Assembly (NCBI GenBank): GCA_000380225.1
Contig: KB904821.1
Coordinates: forward strand, 1,426,509 to 1,467,820
Direction: 5' to 3'
DNA length: 41,312 nt
From: a filamentous cyanobacterium ESFC-1
Lineage (GTDB): Bacteria; Cyanobacteriota; Cyanobacteriia; Cyanobacteriales; Spirulinaceae
A program made the translations under genes and the position numbers. Of the stretch, positions 22,530-30,911 are shown one piece after another. Position 1 is the stretch's first letter. Every line of letters starts with the position of its first letter. A model generated the notes under the pieces. The model did not search any database. It was not told where the DNA came from and worked only from the letters and a program-made list of their open reading frames with translations.

Positions 22530-25500
22530 CTACCAGGGACTGCCAATTAAGGAAAAACCTGCCCAATAATAGGGATGAGAAAAGTCGCGATCGCCCACAT
22601 TCTCTAAGGCTGCGGGTAAGGGCATTTCCCCAAAAGGGCCAATCAGGCGATCGCCTACGATTTCAACTTGACCGCGCATCATGGCTAACTGGGCTTGTCG
22701 TAATGCTTCTGATTTTAAAGCCCTTGCGTCTAAGCGGTCGTAAAATTCGCTCATCAAGGCTAAAGTTCCCGTATCGCTGGCATACCACAAACTCGCGACC
22801 ACTGAATCCACCCCGGTTTGAATACCCAGTCCGGCAAAACCGTATTCTGCCCCCGCTTCCCCCAAGGCAGTTCGACAAGCGCTTAATACTAACAAATTTA
22901 CCCCAGAATTGCCCCATTCTAAATTCCCCATTTGCGGTAGGGTGAGTTTGCGATCCCACAGTTGAATATAAGAGTTTTCGGCTTTACCAGGGAGAAATTG
23001 ACCGTGGGTGGCTAAATGGATGATATTTGTACCGGGTTGTTGGGCTTGTTGTTGGAGATTTTCAAAGGTAAAGGTTTCATTAAAAAAGACTTCGCCGCTA
23101 AAATCAGACGCGATCGCGTTGAGTTCTGTTTGTACCGCAGGCAAGGCATTTTTGTCGATAAATTCTGACATTCCCATGGCGGTTACTGTGCCTTCAGGAT
23201 TGTCGGTATATTCAAATTCTGCCCAAGACAAACTCGGAATAATACTCAGGCGATAATCTTCAATTAAAAAGCGATCGCCGCTATGCAAAGCCGCGAGAGG
23301 TAAGGTGCGTAAACCTGTATCTAAACTGAACAGAAGGGTATCAATACCTAAGTTTTCTAAATCGGCTTTGAGAGGCGCAATAATCCAGTTATAGAGTTGT
23401 TGTGATGAATCTAAATACTGAGTGGAACGGCGACGAGTAGGATGCAGTAGATCAAATTGGAAGTCTTCTATAACCGCTTGAAGTTTAGCGGGAGTGGCAG
23501 ATTCGATTTCATAATGTTGAGGATCGCCACTGGGAGGCACTAAAATTAAATCGAGAGATTCAGGGCGAATAAAAGTATAAATAATTGCGGGTTGAGTTCC
23601 CGTTTCCTCTGCAACTTCTTGGATTTTGCCTTGAATTTGACTGTAAGTTAATGGGCTACCTGGGATATTTTGCCCTAAATATTCCGCAAAAGCGTTGCTA
23701 AATAAGTTATCGAGGGAAACAATCGCATCTTTGAGGTCATTTTCGTCTAAAAGTTGATTAATATTGTCTCGATTCACTAGATCGACGTTAAGTTCAGTGG
23801 AAGTGGTGTTAGAAATTAGGGCAGGAGAATTATTAGTGGGGTTGATGTTGGTGGTATTTTGACGAAGGGGAAAATTGAGATTTTGAGTTTGTGCAGCATC
23901 TAAAATATTACGAGGAACAGTGTTAATGGCTCGATTTGGAGCAGTATTATTTGTCGGAGAAATACTGTTTTCAATATTAAATGCGCCTTGAGTTCCGGTG
24001 GCTTGATTATTCGCTAAATCAACAACGACCGGGGATTGATAAGCTTGATAATCGAGGGTATCAAAGCCCGGACCGCCGTCGATAATCCCGTTCACTCTGG
24101 CATTATTAGCAAAGGTAAAAGTATCGCGATCGCTCCCCCCCATTAAGTTATTAAAGTTGACAAAATCTATCCCATTGATACTCCCGCGATTTGTGCCTTG
24201 AATTTGCCAATCGTTCGGATTATTATTAGCCCTGATGGTATTAGCATAAGCTGACGGGCCAATCACTTCTTCGATATTACTAATACTGGGATTAGCTAGA
24301 TTGAAATCGACTGATTGCGTATAATTAGAATAATCTAATGTATCTGTACCATTGCCGCCATTAATAGTGCCATTAAAGGTAACATTATTATTGAAAACAA
24401 AGCGGTCTTGACGACTACCGGCATCGATGCTGTTAGCATTATCAAATCTAAGGGAATTATTAAAACCGCTAACTGTACCGCTATTAGAACCCGTAAAAGT
24501 CCAAGTCGTATTACGATCTGCTCCAGTTATATTATTACCACGAATTTCGGTGGGTACATTTAAATTTGCATTATGTCTCAACGTGATATTATTACTATTA
24601 TCGGGGCGACCAATGACTAATGCTTGAAAGCCTCGAATCCCATTCAAATCAGGCGTTGATAAATCTAAAGAAGGAGTTGTTACCGTCCCCCCCACGGCAA
24701 TATCACGACCCGCCGTTTTCGTTTCAATAAAAATAATCCCCCCGCCTTCTAAACGTCTAATATCAATACTATTAGCAGCCAGGGTGACATTATTAGAGAC
24801 TACGATTTCGCCCCGAAGTTTTAATGAAGATGCTTGTAAAGTTAACGAATTGTTATTAGTTAAATTCAGAGAAACATTAGCAGGCAGTGTAATAGTATTG
24901 TCTGCTTGTAAAGTAATCGAGCCGCTTAATGCTTCTAAATCGGCACGGTTAATGGTGATATCTTGATTGGGGAAATCAGCAAGAAAAATATTGGGTAATG
25001 CACCACCTGGACCACTTACACCAGCGGTACTAGGATTATCAGAAATGGTAATGTTGCGCGGGTCGAGTAAAATTGTGCCGTCCCCCACATCGACAAAACC
25101 GCGAAATACTAAGGTTTCTTTCCCTGATACTTCGACAAAACCCCCCTCTCCCCCGTGGGCGTTAATCGTACCGGCAAAGCCCGTCACATCATCTGCCCAG
25201 ACAATAACCTGTCCGCCGTCACTGTCATTCAGACCATTGCTGTTGATAACAGTTTGGGCATCGATGAGGGTGCGTTGGGCGGTGGGTAAGTCCCCTTGAC
25301 CGCGATAATCGCCGCCAACGTAGATATTACCGGGAGATGTACCACTGGCTTCCAGGTTTGCCCCAAATAAGGCGATATTCTGCCCTAAAACGGTAATATC
25401 CCCTGCGGCTTGACCGGAATTGCGGCTGTCTAAGTTTTGGGTGACAACGGTAGTACCGGGGAGATTGGGCAGGGTAATCTGGGAGGCGGTTAGCTGCACT

Positions 25501-26336
25501 TCCCCAGAGGCGGTGACGCTAAGATTGGTGTTGAGGGAGGCGGCGGGGCCGGTGAGTAAGGCGGGGAGGTCTAGGGGGCGAAATCCCAAGGGGTCACCGT
25601 CGGCGTTGCGGGGGGGGTCGATTTCTAAGCGGAGAATTGTACCGTCTTGGCTGAGTTGGAGGCGACTGCTACCGGGAACGGATACAAGGTTAATATCGCC
25701 CCCAGAAGCGCTTATATTGCCCGTATTGACGACAGTTCCGCCAATTAGGTTTAAATTGGCGTTTTCGCTTACTGTGAGGTCGCCAGCGTTGATGATTGCG
25801 CCGGGGTTGTCGGTGTCAAAGTCAAAGGCGGTGGGTGAGCCGTTGAGGGCGGGATTGATGGGGTCGCTGAGGTTAAAAACGCCGTTGCTGAAGTTGATTC
25901 CGGTGGCGGTGGTGGCGGTAAAGTCGGCGGAGACGTTGAGACGGGCGTTTTGACCGAAAACAATGCCTGCGGGGTTGATGAGGTAGAGGCTGGCTGTGCC
26001 GTTGGTGACTTGAATTAAGCCGTTAATCAGGGAGGGATCGCCGCCAACAATACGACCGAGAATGTTACGGAGTTGGGGGTTGGCGAGAAAGTTAGCGGTT
26101 TGGTTGGGGTCGAGGTTGAATTGCTCGAAGCTGTGAAAGAGGTTGCTGCCGTCGGCGGAGGTTGTGCCGCCGAGAATGTCGTAGCGATCGCCATCGATCA
26201 GAATTTGGGTGTTTGTGCCGTCATTGGCGGGGGTAATGGGTTGAGCGGCCAGGGGTTGAGGATTTTTCCCGCTCAAAGTAAACAGCACTGCGCTGAGTAA
26301 AACGCAAGTGCTGTATCGAGAGAAAGATAGGGGCAT
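22530..26336 (-). CDS. TPS-type filamentous haemagglutinin-like protein with C-terminal CHAT protease
   Basis: The protein (about 1268 residues from ATG 26336; the frame extends two codons to a TTG) starts with a signal peptide (STCVLLSAVLFTLSG..LAAQP). A two-partner-secretion domain follows (about 35-165: SFEQFNL, NILGRIVGGDPSLINGLIQV, LINPAGIVFGQNARL) and then beta-helical repeats. RTX-like Asp/Gly motifs occur at about 655-760 (NGGNGTDTLDY, MGGSDRDTF, DGGPGFDTLDY). The C-terminal part (about 900-1270) is a CHAT caspase-like domain with His at about 1113 in HLATHGQF and Cys at about 1156 in VLSACRTALGEAG, counting from the TTG, so the dyad is intact. TPS proteins cross the outer membrane through a TpsB pore; none is encoded nearby. 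The gene follows the DUF928 gene by 42 bp. A calcium-stabilised surface protein carrying a protease is likely; its target is unknown. Confidence 0.92.
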   Translation of the reverse strand: MPLSFSRYSTCVLLSAVLFTLSGKNPQPLAAQPITPANDGTNTQILIDGDRYDILGGTTSADGSNLFHSFEQFNLDPNQTANFLANPQLRNILGRIVGGDPSLINGLIQVTNGTASLYLINPAGIVFGQNARLNVSADFTATTATGINFSNGVFNLSDPINPALNGSPTAFDFDTDNPGAIINAGDLTVSENANLNLIGGTVVNTGNISASGGDINLVSVPGSSRLQLSQDGTILRLEIDPPRNADGDPLGFRPLDLPALLTGPAASLNTNLSVTASGEVQLTASQITLPNLPGTTVVTQNLDSRNSGQAAGDITVLGQNIALFGANLEASGTSPGNIYVGGDYRGQGDLPTAQRTLIDAQTVINSNGLNDSDGGQVIVWADDVTGFAGTINAHGGEGGFVEVSGKETLVFRGFVDVGDGTILLDPRNITISDNPSTAGVSGPGGALPNIFLADFPNQDITINRADLEALSGSITLQADNTITLPANVSLNLTNNNSLTLQASSLKLRGEIVVSNNVTLAANSIDIRRLEGGGIIFIETKTAGRDIAVGGTVTTPSLDLSTPDLNGIRGFQALVIGRPDNSNNITLRHNANLNVPTEIRGNNITGADRNTTWTFTGSNSGTVSGFNNSLRFDNANSIDAGSRQDRFVFNNNVTFNGTINGGNGTDTLDYSNYTQSVDFNLANPSISNIEEVIGPSAYANTIRANNNPNDWQIQGTNRGSINGIDFVNFNNLMGGSDRDTFTFANNARVNGIIDGGPGFDTLDYQAYQSPVVVDLANNQATGTQGAFNIENSISPTNNTAPNRAINTVPRNILDAAQTQNLNFPLRQNTTNINPTNNSPALISNTTSTELNVDLVNRDNINQLLDENDLKDAIVSLDNLFSNAFAEYLGQNIPGSPLTYSQIQGKIQEVAEETGTQPAIIYTFIRPESLDLILVPPSGDPQHYEIESATPAKLQAVIEDFQFDLLHPTRRRSTQYLDSSQQLYNWIIAPLKADLENLGIDTLLFSLDTGLRTLPLAALHSGDRFLIEDYRLSIIPSLSWAEFEYTDNPEGTVTAMGMSEFIDKNALPAVQTELNAIASDFSGEVFFNETFTFENLQQQAQQPGTNIIHLATHGQFLPGKAENSYIQLWDRKLTLPQMGNLEWGNSGVNLLVLSACRTALGEAGAEYGFAGLGIQTGVDSVVASLWYASDTGTLALMSEFYDRLDARALKSEALRQAQLAMMRGQVEIVGDRLIGPFGEMPLPAALENVGDRDFSHPYYWAGFSLIGSPW

Positions 26337-26378
26337 GACCAAAACGCGAAAATAACGAGGAGGTATGAGCGGGGGTTG

Positions 26379-27176
26379 TTATTGTTGGCTGTATTCTCCT
26401 AAATTAGCGGCATTGAGTAGGTTTTGCCAACGGGCTTGGATTTCGGGGTTGTTGGGATCGGCGTTGCGGGCTTGATTGAGATGTAGTAGGGCTTCGTGCC
26501 ATACCCCGGCCTCGGCATAAGCGTCACCTAGGGCAAGGCGATCGCGCCCATCGATGGTGGCTAAACGATTGTTAAGGTCTATCGGGAGGCTGGCCAGGTC
26601 GGTACGCTCGATAAAGCCGTCGGAGAAGTCGTATTCGGCAATGCCTGTGCTTTCACAGGGAATGACAACATACCAATGGTACATTTGCCCAACTTCGAGT
26701 TGATATTGATTTTGGGACAGTTGATGACTGAGTAAACCGCCTTGGCTGGGGAGGTCGATTGCGGTTTTGTAGACGACTTCGGTATCGCGATCGCTTTCGA
26801 CATCGAATTTGGCAACCACTAACTCAGCGTTGCTACTTAAACCGGGCGGCACATAAAAGAAAAGGGTGGGATTGGCGGCCAAGGTCAAAGAAATATTGTC
26901 TTTGAGAGACATGACTCGTACCGCTTTGGGTTGAGAATTGTTGGGAGTGGCAGCAACGGGACAGCCTCGCGTTCCACCGTCGGAGGTGCGACTGGGCGCA
27001 CCGCGATCGGGGGGTGAAAAGCCTTTGATGTTGTTAGAACTGTAGCGATCGCTGAGGGAACCATTCGCTAACAGACGAGGGTTGACGGCTTCACTGGAAG
27101 CGGCAGCCGGGCCAATCTGAAGCCCTAATGTTGCCGCAACCATGGCGATCGCGCTGATTCGAGATAAATATTTCAT
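26379..27176 (-). CDS. DUF928 exported protein
   Basis: The 265-residue protein has a signal peptide (MKYLSRISAIAMVAATLGLQ..AAASS). Next comes the DUF928 signature GAPSRTSDGGTRGCP (about 59-73), with the SLTLAANPTLFFYVPPG block and a conserved Cys in VIPCESTG. The C-terminus (about 215-255: LALGDAYAEAGVWHEALLHLNQARNADPNNP) reads as one TPR-like helix pair. DUF928 is a mostly cyanobacterial family of unknown function, predicted periplasmic. It is the first gene of the apparent three-gene operon with the TPS-CHAT protein and the CHASE2 kinase. In my recollection DUF928, TPS-CHAT and CHASE2 genes recur together in cyanobacteria. Its promoter should lie in the A/T-rich 27177-27320. Confidence 0.85.
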   Translation of the reverse strand: MKYLSRISAIAMVAATLGLQIGPAAASSEAVNPRLLANGSLSDRYSSNNIKGFSPPDRGAPSRTSDGGTRGCPVAATPNNSQPKAVRVMSLKDNISLTLAANPTLFFYVPPGLSSNAELVVAKFDVESDRDTEVVYKTAIDLPSQGGLLSHQLSQNQYQLEVGQMYHWYVVIPCESTGIAEYDFSDGFIERTDLASLPIDLNNRLATIDGRDRLALGDAYAEAGVWHEALLHLNQARNADPNNPEIQARWQNLLNAANLGEYSQQ

Positions 27177-27323
27177 GGTAATAATATTTGTTAAATTTAC
27201 AAGTTATAGGTTTGTCTAATTCTAACTTAACAAATAAATACAATTTTTTCTAGTTTTACAATATAAATTCTTTTGAATTTTTGGGCTTGCGTCGCTTTTT
27301 AAAAATTGCAATTTTCTTTACAT
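27177..27323 (-). promoter_or_regulatory. A/T-rich leader of the DUF928/TPS-CHAT/CHASE2 operon
   Basis: About 147 very A/T-rich bases separate the start of the DUF928 gene from the terminator of the upstream type I secretion operon. The promoter of the CHAT operon is expected here; many TATAAT-like boxes are possible and none stands out. Confidence 0.4.
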
Positions 27324-27382
27324 AAAAAAAACTCCTTCACCTCAAAAATCAGCATACTTTTCTGACTTTAGAAGTAAAGGAG
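27324..27382 (-). terminator. Intrinsic terminator closing the type I secretion operon
   Basis: Read on the minus strand, CTCCTTTACTTC (27382-27371) pairs along all 12 positions, with two G-U pairs, with GAGGTGAAGGAG (27343-27332). It is followed by a run of eight T (27331-27324). It lies about 140 bases after the stop of the beta-helix/DUF4114 gene and before the DUF928 promoter region. It is the clearest terminator in the window and separates the two right-hand operons. Confidence 0.85.
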
Positions 27383-27520
27383 GATTTATAACCAGGGTGC
27401 ATCTACCACTTTATTCTTTCTGAAGGAGTAGGGGAGATCGGGACAAAAATCTAAAAAGTGGTCGGAACTGAAAAAAATCAACGGTTTCATCAAATTTTTG
27501 AGATCGTCCAACTGGGGCGA

Positions 27521-30328
27521 TTAAGCCAAATTCACCTGTACTACATGGTCGTTGTAATCGAAGTCGCCACCGCCATACATATCTTCAAAGGCGAAGGTAT
27601 TATCACCGATTTGGCGAACATGGTCTACCTTGTCGGGATTCGCGCCCAGGAAGGTGAAATAAGCCACTGGCCCCTGTCCGGCTTGGTTTTGGGGGTTTTT
27701 TGCCAAAAATTCCTCTGGGGTGCTGTCAGCAATCATAAACGGCGCGAGGATTTTACCCCCAGGCAGTCCGGCTGCGGGGTCGATGCGTTGCGCGATCGCG
27801 GCTTCGGCATAGCCTGCATCCCCCGGAGTCAGGTTGCCAATGCGCCCGGAAGCGTCGTCTACAGCATAAAATCCGGCATAGTTGTCATAAGCGGCTTCGC
27901 TGTTCACTATAAATTCGGCGGCAATGGTTCCGGTTTGATTGCTTAAATCGATTAATTCCCCTTCTTGCGAGCCTTGGATATTCGTACCCGTAACCAAGGG
28001 GGCGTTGCTGGCTTCGATGGTCATTTCCACATCACTAAAATCAACGCTGCCGCCTAACATATCTTCCCAAGCTAAACGAAAGCTGTTGTTGCCTAAATCT
28101 GCCGCTTGTAAGTAACCTTGATTGTTATTGGCGATCGCAGAACCAAAGAAGACTTGCGCCTCACTCCCCCCGGCTAATATCTGATCGGTGGTACTGTTTT
28201 GTACCAGATAAAAGCCCAACTTGGTATTTTTATCAAAACTCAGTTGACGGGTATTGCGGATATTAGGAAATAAATTGGGCAAGGCTGAGAAAATCACTTT
28301 GCCGTTGGTGAGGGCAGTTTTGGTATAGTCAGCATCACCGGGACGCACACCATTAACGGTTCCTTGGTCGTCCTCTACCGCAAACACGCCAATTTCGTTC
28401 ACTCCTTGGCTTTGGCTACCGTTGAGGGTAAAGCGGAGGTTGCCGCCGCTAAAGTCGAAAATGCCGTTGCCGTTTTCAACCAGAGTGGGGTTAATCGTTT
28501 TACCCGGATCGGTAGGGTTATTAATCGGTGTGGTTGTACCGCCGCCGCCGCCGGGATTGGGGTTGATACCCGTATTGGTCGTGGTGGTATTGGTATCAAT
28601 CGCCGTAGAAGTACCCACCCCGTTGATCGCAGTCAAACGGTAATAATATTGGGTATTGGCATTCAGCCCCGTGTCCGTGTAGCTGGTAGTATTCGCCCCG
28701 GCAGTCCCGACTTCTGTCCAGTTGGCGTTATCGAGCGATCGCTCAATTTTAAATCCAGTTTCGTTGTTGCTGTTGTCGTTCCAGCTTAAAGCAATCTCCG
28801 TGTCGCCACTGGCCGCGGCCACTAAGCTATCCGGGGCATCCGGCGCAGTCACGGTGACATTGCCCGAAGCCGTTGCCCCGGCAGTAACGGCGGTATTACC
28901 GGGTTCTGGGGGCGTTTGGATGGCTGTGCCGTTGTCGGTAAACGCGCCCAGTTGCGGGTCGGTGACGGTGACTCCCGGTACAATTTTGGTGTCGTTGGCG
29001 TTGTAGGGATTATATTCGACGTTGCCGCTGCCGTCGGTGAAGGTGGTGCCGGTGTTGTGGTGAATATTCCAAGCATTACCGCCGTTGTTGGCTTGGTTAC
29101 CACTCACCAGGGTATTGGTCAGGGTAACAGCGTTACCACCACCCCAGAATGCGCCCCCTTGGAAGCCTGCGTAGTTGTTAGCAATGGTGCTGTTGCTGAT
29201 GGCCGCGGGAGTTTGCCCTTGAATCAGCATTGCGCCGCCGAGTCCTTCAGTCCCGTTGGCACTTTCGGCCCGGTTGCCATAAAAGGTACTGTTGGTCATG
29301 GTGACGGAGGTATCCCCCGCCCACAAGCCGCCCCCTTGGGTATTGGCGGTGTTGTTGGCAACGGTGATGTTGTTGAGGGTTAAGCTGCCGCCGCCTCCCA
29401 TGCGAATCCCACCACCGAGGGCGAGGTTGCGGGTGTCTTCAACAACGGTGTTGTTGACGATGGTGCTGTTTTCGACAGTGGCAGTGTCTTGCTTGTCGCC
29501 GTAGGCATAGAGGTATAATGCCCCCCCTTCTCCTGCCCCTTTGTTGCCGTCAAAGCGACTGTTGCTAATGCTGATGCTGTCGGCAATCCCCGGATGTGCG
29601 CCATCGGTGTAGATTGCGCCGCCATAACCGCGAGTATCGGGGCCGAATTGACCGCCTGCGGAGGAGTCGTTGTTGGTAAAGGTGGAGTTGGTGACGGTGA
29701 GGGTACTCAGGAGGCTGTTGATTGCGCCGCCGTTGGTGCCGATGTTGTTGTTAAATGTACTACCATCGACGGTGAGGCTACTTTCGCTGTGAACCGCGAT
29801 CGCGCCACCGCCTCGTTCGCCGACGCTACCATTGAGTTGTTTCCCGGCGGTACTGTTCCCCTCGAAGGTACTGTTAATGACGGTGTTGGTGCTTTTGTAA
29901 CCCGCGTACACCGCACCGCCCCCTGTCCCGGCGGCGTAGTTGTTGTTGAAGGTCATGCCATCGAGGGTGAGGGTTGCATTCATTCCGGTACGAATGCCGC
30001 CCCCGTGTCCGTAATCGCTGGTATCGATGGGGGTGGCGCGTCCGTCAGCGATGGTAAAGTTTTTGAGGGTGACGTTGGGGTTAGTTCCCTGGACATCAAA
30101 AACGCGGGTGGTGTTGTTGCCGCTTACGGTGAGTCCAGAGGCGGCAGAACCGTCAATGGTGAGGTTTTTGCCGTTGATGTTAAGCGAACCGCCTGTCAGG
30201 GTTATTTTCTGGTTGCTGAGGGCGGCAGTAAATTGAATGGTATCGCCGCTTTGGGCGGACGCGATCGCGTTGCGTAAAGAACCTGCGCCGCTATCGTTAA
30301 TGTTGGTAACTTGTATTGTATTTGCCAT
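27521..30328 (-). CDS. Secreted beta-helix / Fn3 / DUF4114 protein, likely type I secretion substrate
   Basis: The 935-residue protein has no N-terminal signal peptide and starts directly with MANTIQVTNINDSGAGSLRNAI, the start of a parallel beta-helix. About 450 residues of polymorphic-membrane-protein-like repeats follow (GGAIYTDG, SNSTIANNYAG, GGGLWAG). A fibronectin type III domain (about 500-580: PDAPDSLVAAASG, then TQYYYRLTAING), a Gly/Thr-rich linker and two DUF4114 domains come next (about 625-775 ending WEDMLGGSVDFSDVEM, and about 790-935 ending FEDMYGGGDFDYNDHVVQVNLA). The acidic D-rich ends suggest calcium binding. Absence of a signal peptide and location directly after the HlyD gene suggest type I export with a C-terminal signal. 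It is likely a surface or extracellular matrix protein; partner or ligand unknown. Confidence 0.85.
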   Translation of the reverse strand: MANTIQVTNINDSGAGSLRNAIASAQSGDTIQFTAALSNQKITLTGGSLNINGKNLTIDGSAASGLTVSGNNTTRVFDVQGTNPNVTLKNFTIADGRATPIDTSDYGHGGGIRTGMNATLTLDGMTFNNNYAAGTGGGAVYAGYKSTNTVINSTFEGNSTAGKQLNGSVGERGGGAIAVHSESSLTVDGSTFNNNIGTNGGAINSLLSTLTVTNSTFTNNDSSAGGQFGPDTRGYGGAIYTDGAHPGIADSISISNSRFDGNKGAGEGGALYLYAYGDKQDTATVENSTIVNNTVVEDTRNLALGGGIRMGGGGSLTLNNITVANNTANTQGGGLWAGDTSVTMTNSTFYGNRAESANGTEGLGGAMLIQGQTPAAISNSTIANNYAGFQGGAFWGGGNAVTLTNTLVSGNQANNGGNAWNIHHNTGTTFTDGSGNVEYNPYNANDTKIVPGVTVTDPQLGAFTDNGTAIQTPPEPGNTAVTAGATASGNVTVTAPDAPDSLVAAASGDTEIALSWNDNSNNETGFKIERSLDNANWTEVGTAGANTTSYTDTGLNANTQYYYRLTAINGVGTSTAIDTNTTTTNTGINPNPGGGGGTTTPINNPTDPGKTINPTLVENGNGIFDFSGGNLRFTLNGSQSQGVNEIGVFAVEDDQGTVNGVRPGDADYTKTALTNGKVIFSALPNLFPNIRNTRQLSFDKNTKLGFYLVQNSTTDQILAGGSEAQVFFGSAIANNNQGYLQAADLGNNSFRLAWEDMLGGSVDFSDVEMTIEASNAPLVTGTNIQGSQEGELIDLSNQTGTIAAEFIVNSEAAYDNYAGFYAVDDASGRIGNLTPGDAGYAEAAIAQRIDPAAGLPGGKILAPFMIADSTPEEFLAKNPQNQAGQGPVAYFTFLGANPDKVDHVRQIGDNTFAFEDMYGGGDFDYNDHVVQVNLA

Positions 30329-30798
30329 AATTTAATACTGAATTAAGGGGTAAGTTTCGGGCTAGGTTGTTAATAGTTGAGTTATAAAATATTCCCTATT
30401 ATTTATAGGAAGCTCAACTCTATTTTTCGCAGTTTTTCCAGTCTTTGTTTTTACGTTTTAAAAAGAATTTGGATCGCCACGAGTTAATATTTCTGAATTT
30501 TTGAGGAAGTTCATTTTTGCGATTTTCTTCTGATGGGAAGATTAACGAGGGGATGGACAGCAAGAAATTTTGCCTTTAAACTCTATCTTATTCGAGCTTT
30601 TTCTCTTGAGATTGGTGGGTCTTACCCCTCCCCGATACAGAGGTTAGAAATATTTGATGTGGAAGTTTTACCACCGGAGACAAGTTTTATTTTTTTTGAA
30701 TTGGTTAATGGGAAATAATAGATAGGGTTGTGATTTAGCGCTCTTATTTCCTCATTGGGCAACAGGTAATTTCTTCGCCCTTCTCCGACTCTTGGATT
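30329..30798. other. Spacer upstream of the beta-helix gene with an element-like motif
   Basis: A/T-rich non-coding DNA within the type I secretion locus. A hairpin GAGTT..AGCTCAACTC (about 30380-30418) could attenuate or process the transcript. The motifs TTGAGATTGG (30606-30615) and CCCCGATACAGAGGTT (30630-30645) repeat those at 16994-17034 with nearly the same spacing. Unlike there, no terminal inverted repeats are seen here. No gene is supported. Confidence 0.5.
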
Positions 30799-30911
30799 GG
30801 ACGGGGAAACCCCGCCCCTACACATCTACTGCCGATTGCCCAAAAGACTGATGGCTTATGACTGAAAAGACTGCCGATTGCCCCTTAGAGGCTGATAACT
30901 GATAACTGAAA
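30799..30911. repeat. Dispersed repeat cluster at the 3' end of the HlyD gene
   Basis: A palindromic GGACGGGGAAACCCCG copy (30799-30822) is followed by CTACTGCCGATTGCCC and ACTGATGGCTTATGACTGA units. Next is a block shared with 14559-14589 (GCCGATTGCCCCTTAGA, then GCTGATAACTGAT), and then TTATCAG heptads up to the HlyD stop codon. Confidence 0.85.

Noticed and set aside
25420-25953. 177-codon plus-strand frame opposite the TPS-CHAT gene
   Set aside because: Lies wholly within the well-supported minus-strand gene and has no family features.
28364-30277. Long plus-strand frames opposite the beta-helix gene
   Set aside because: They are shadows caused by the GC-rich, repeat-like codon pattern of the minus-strand gene; no recognisable protein features.
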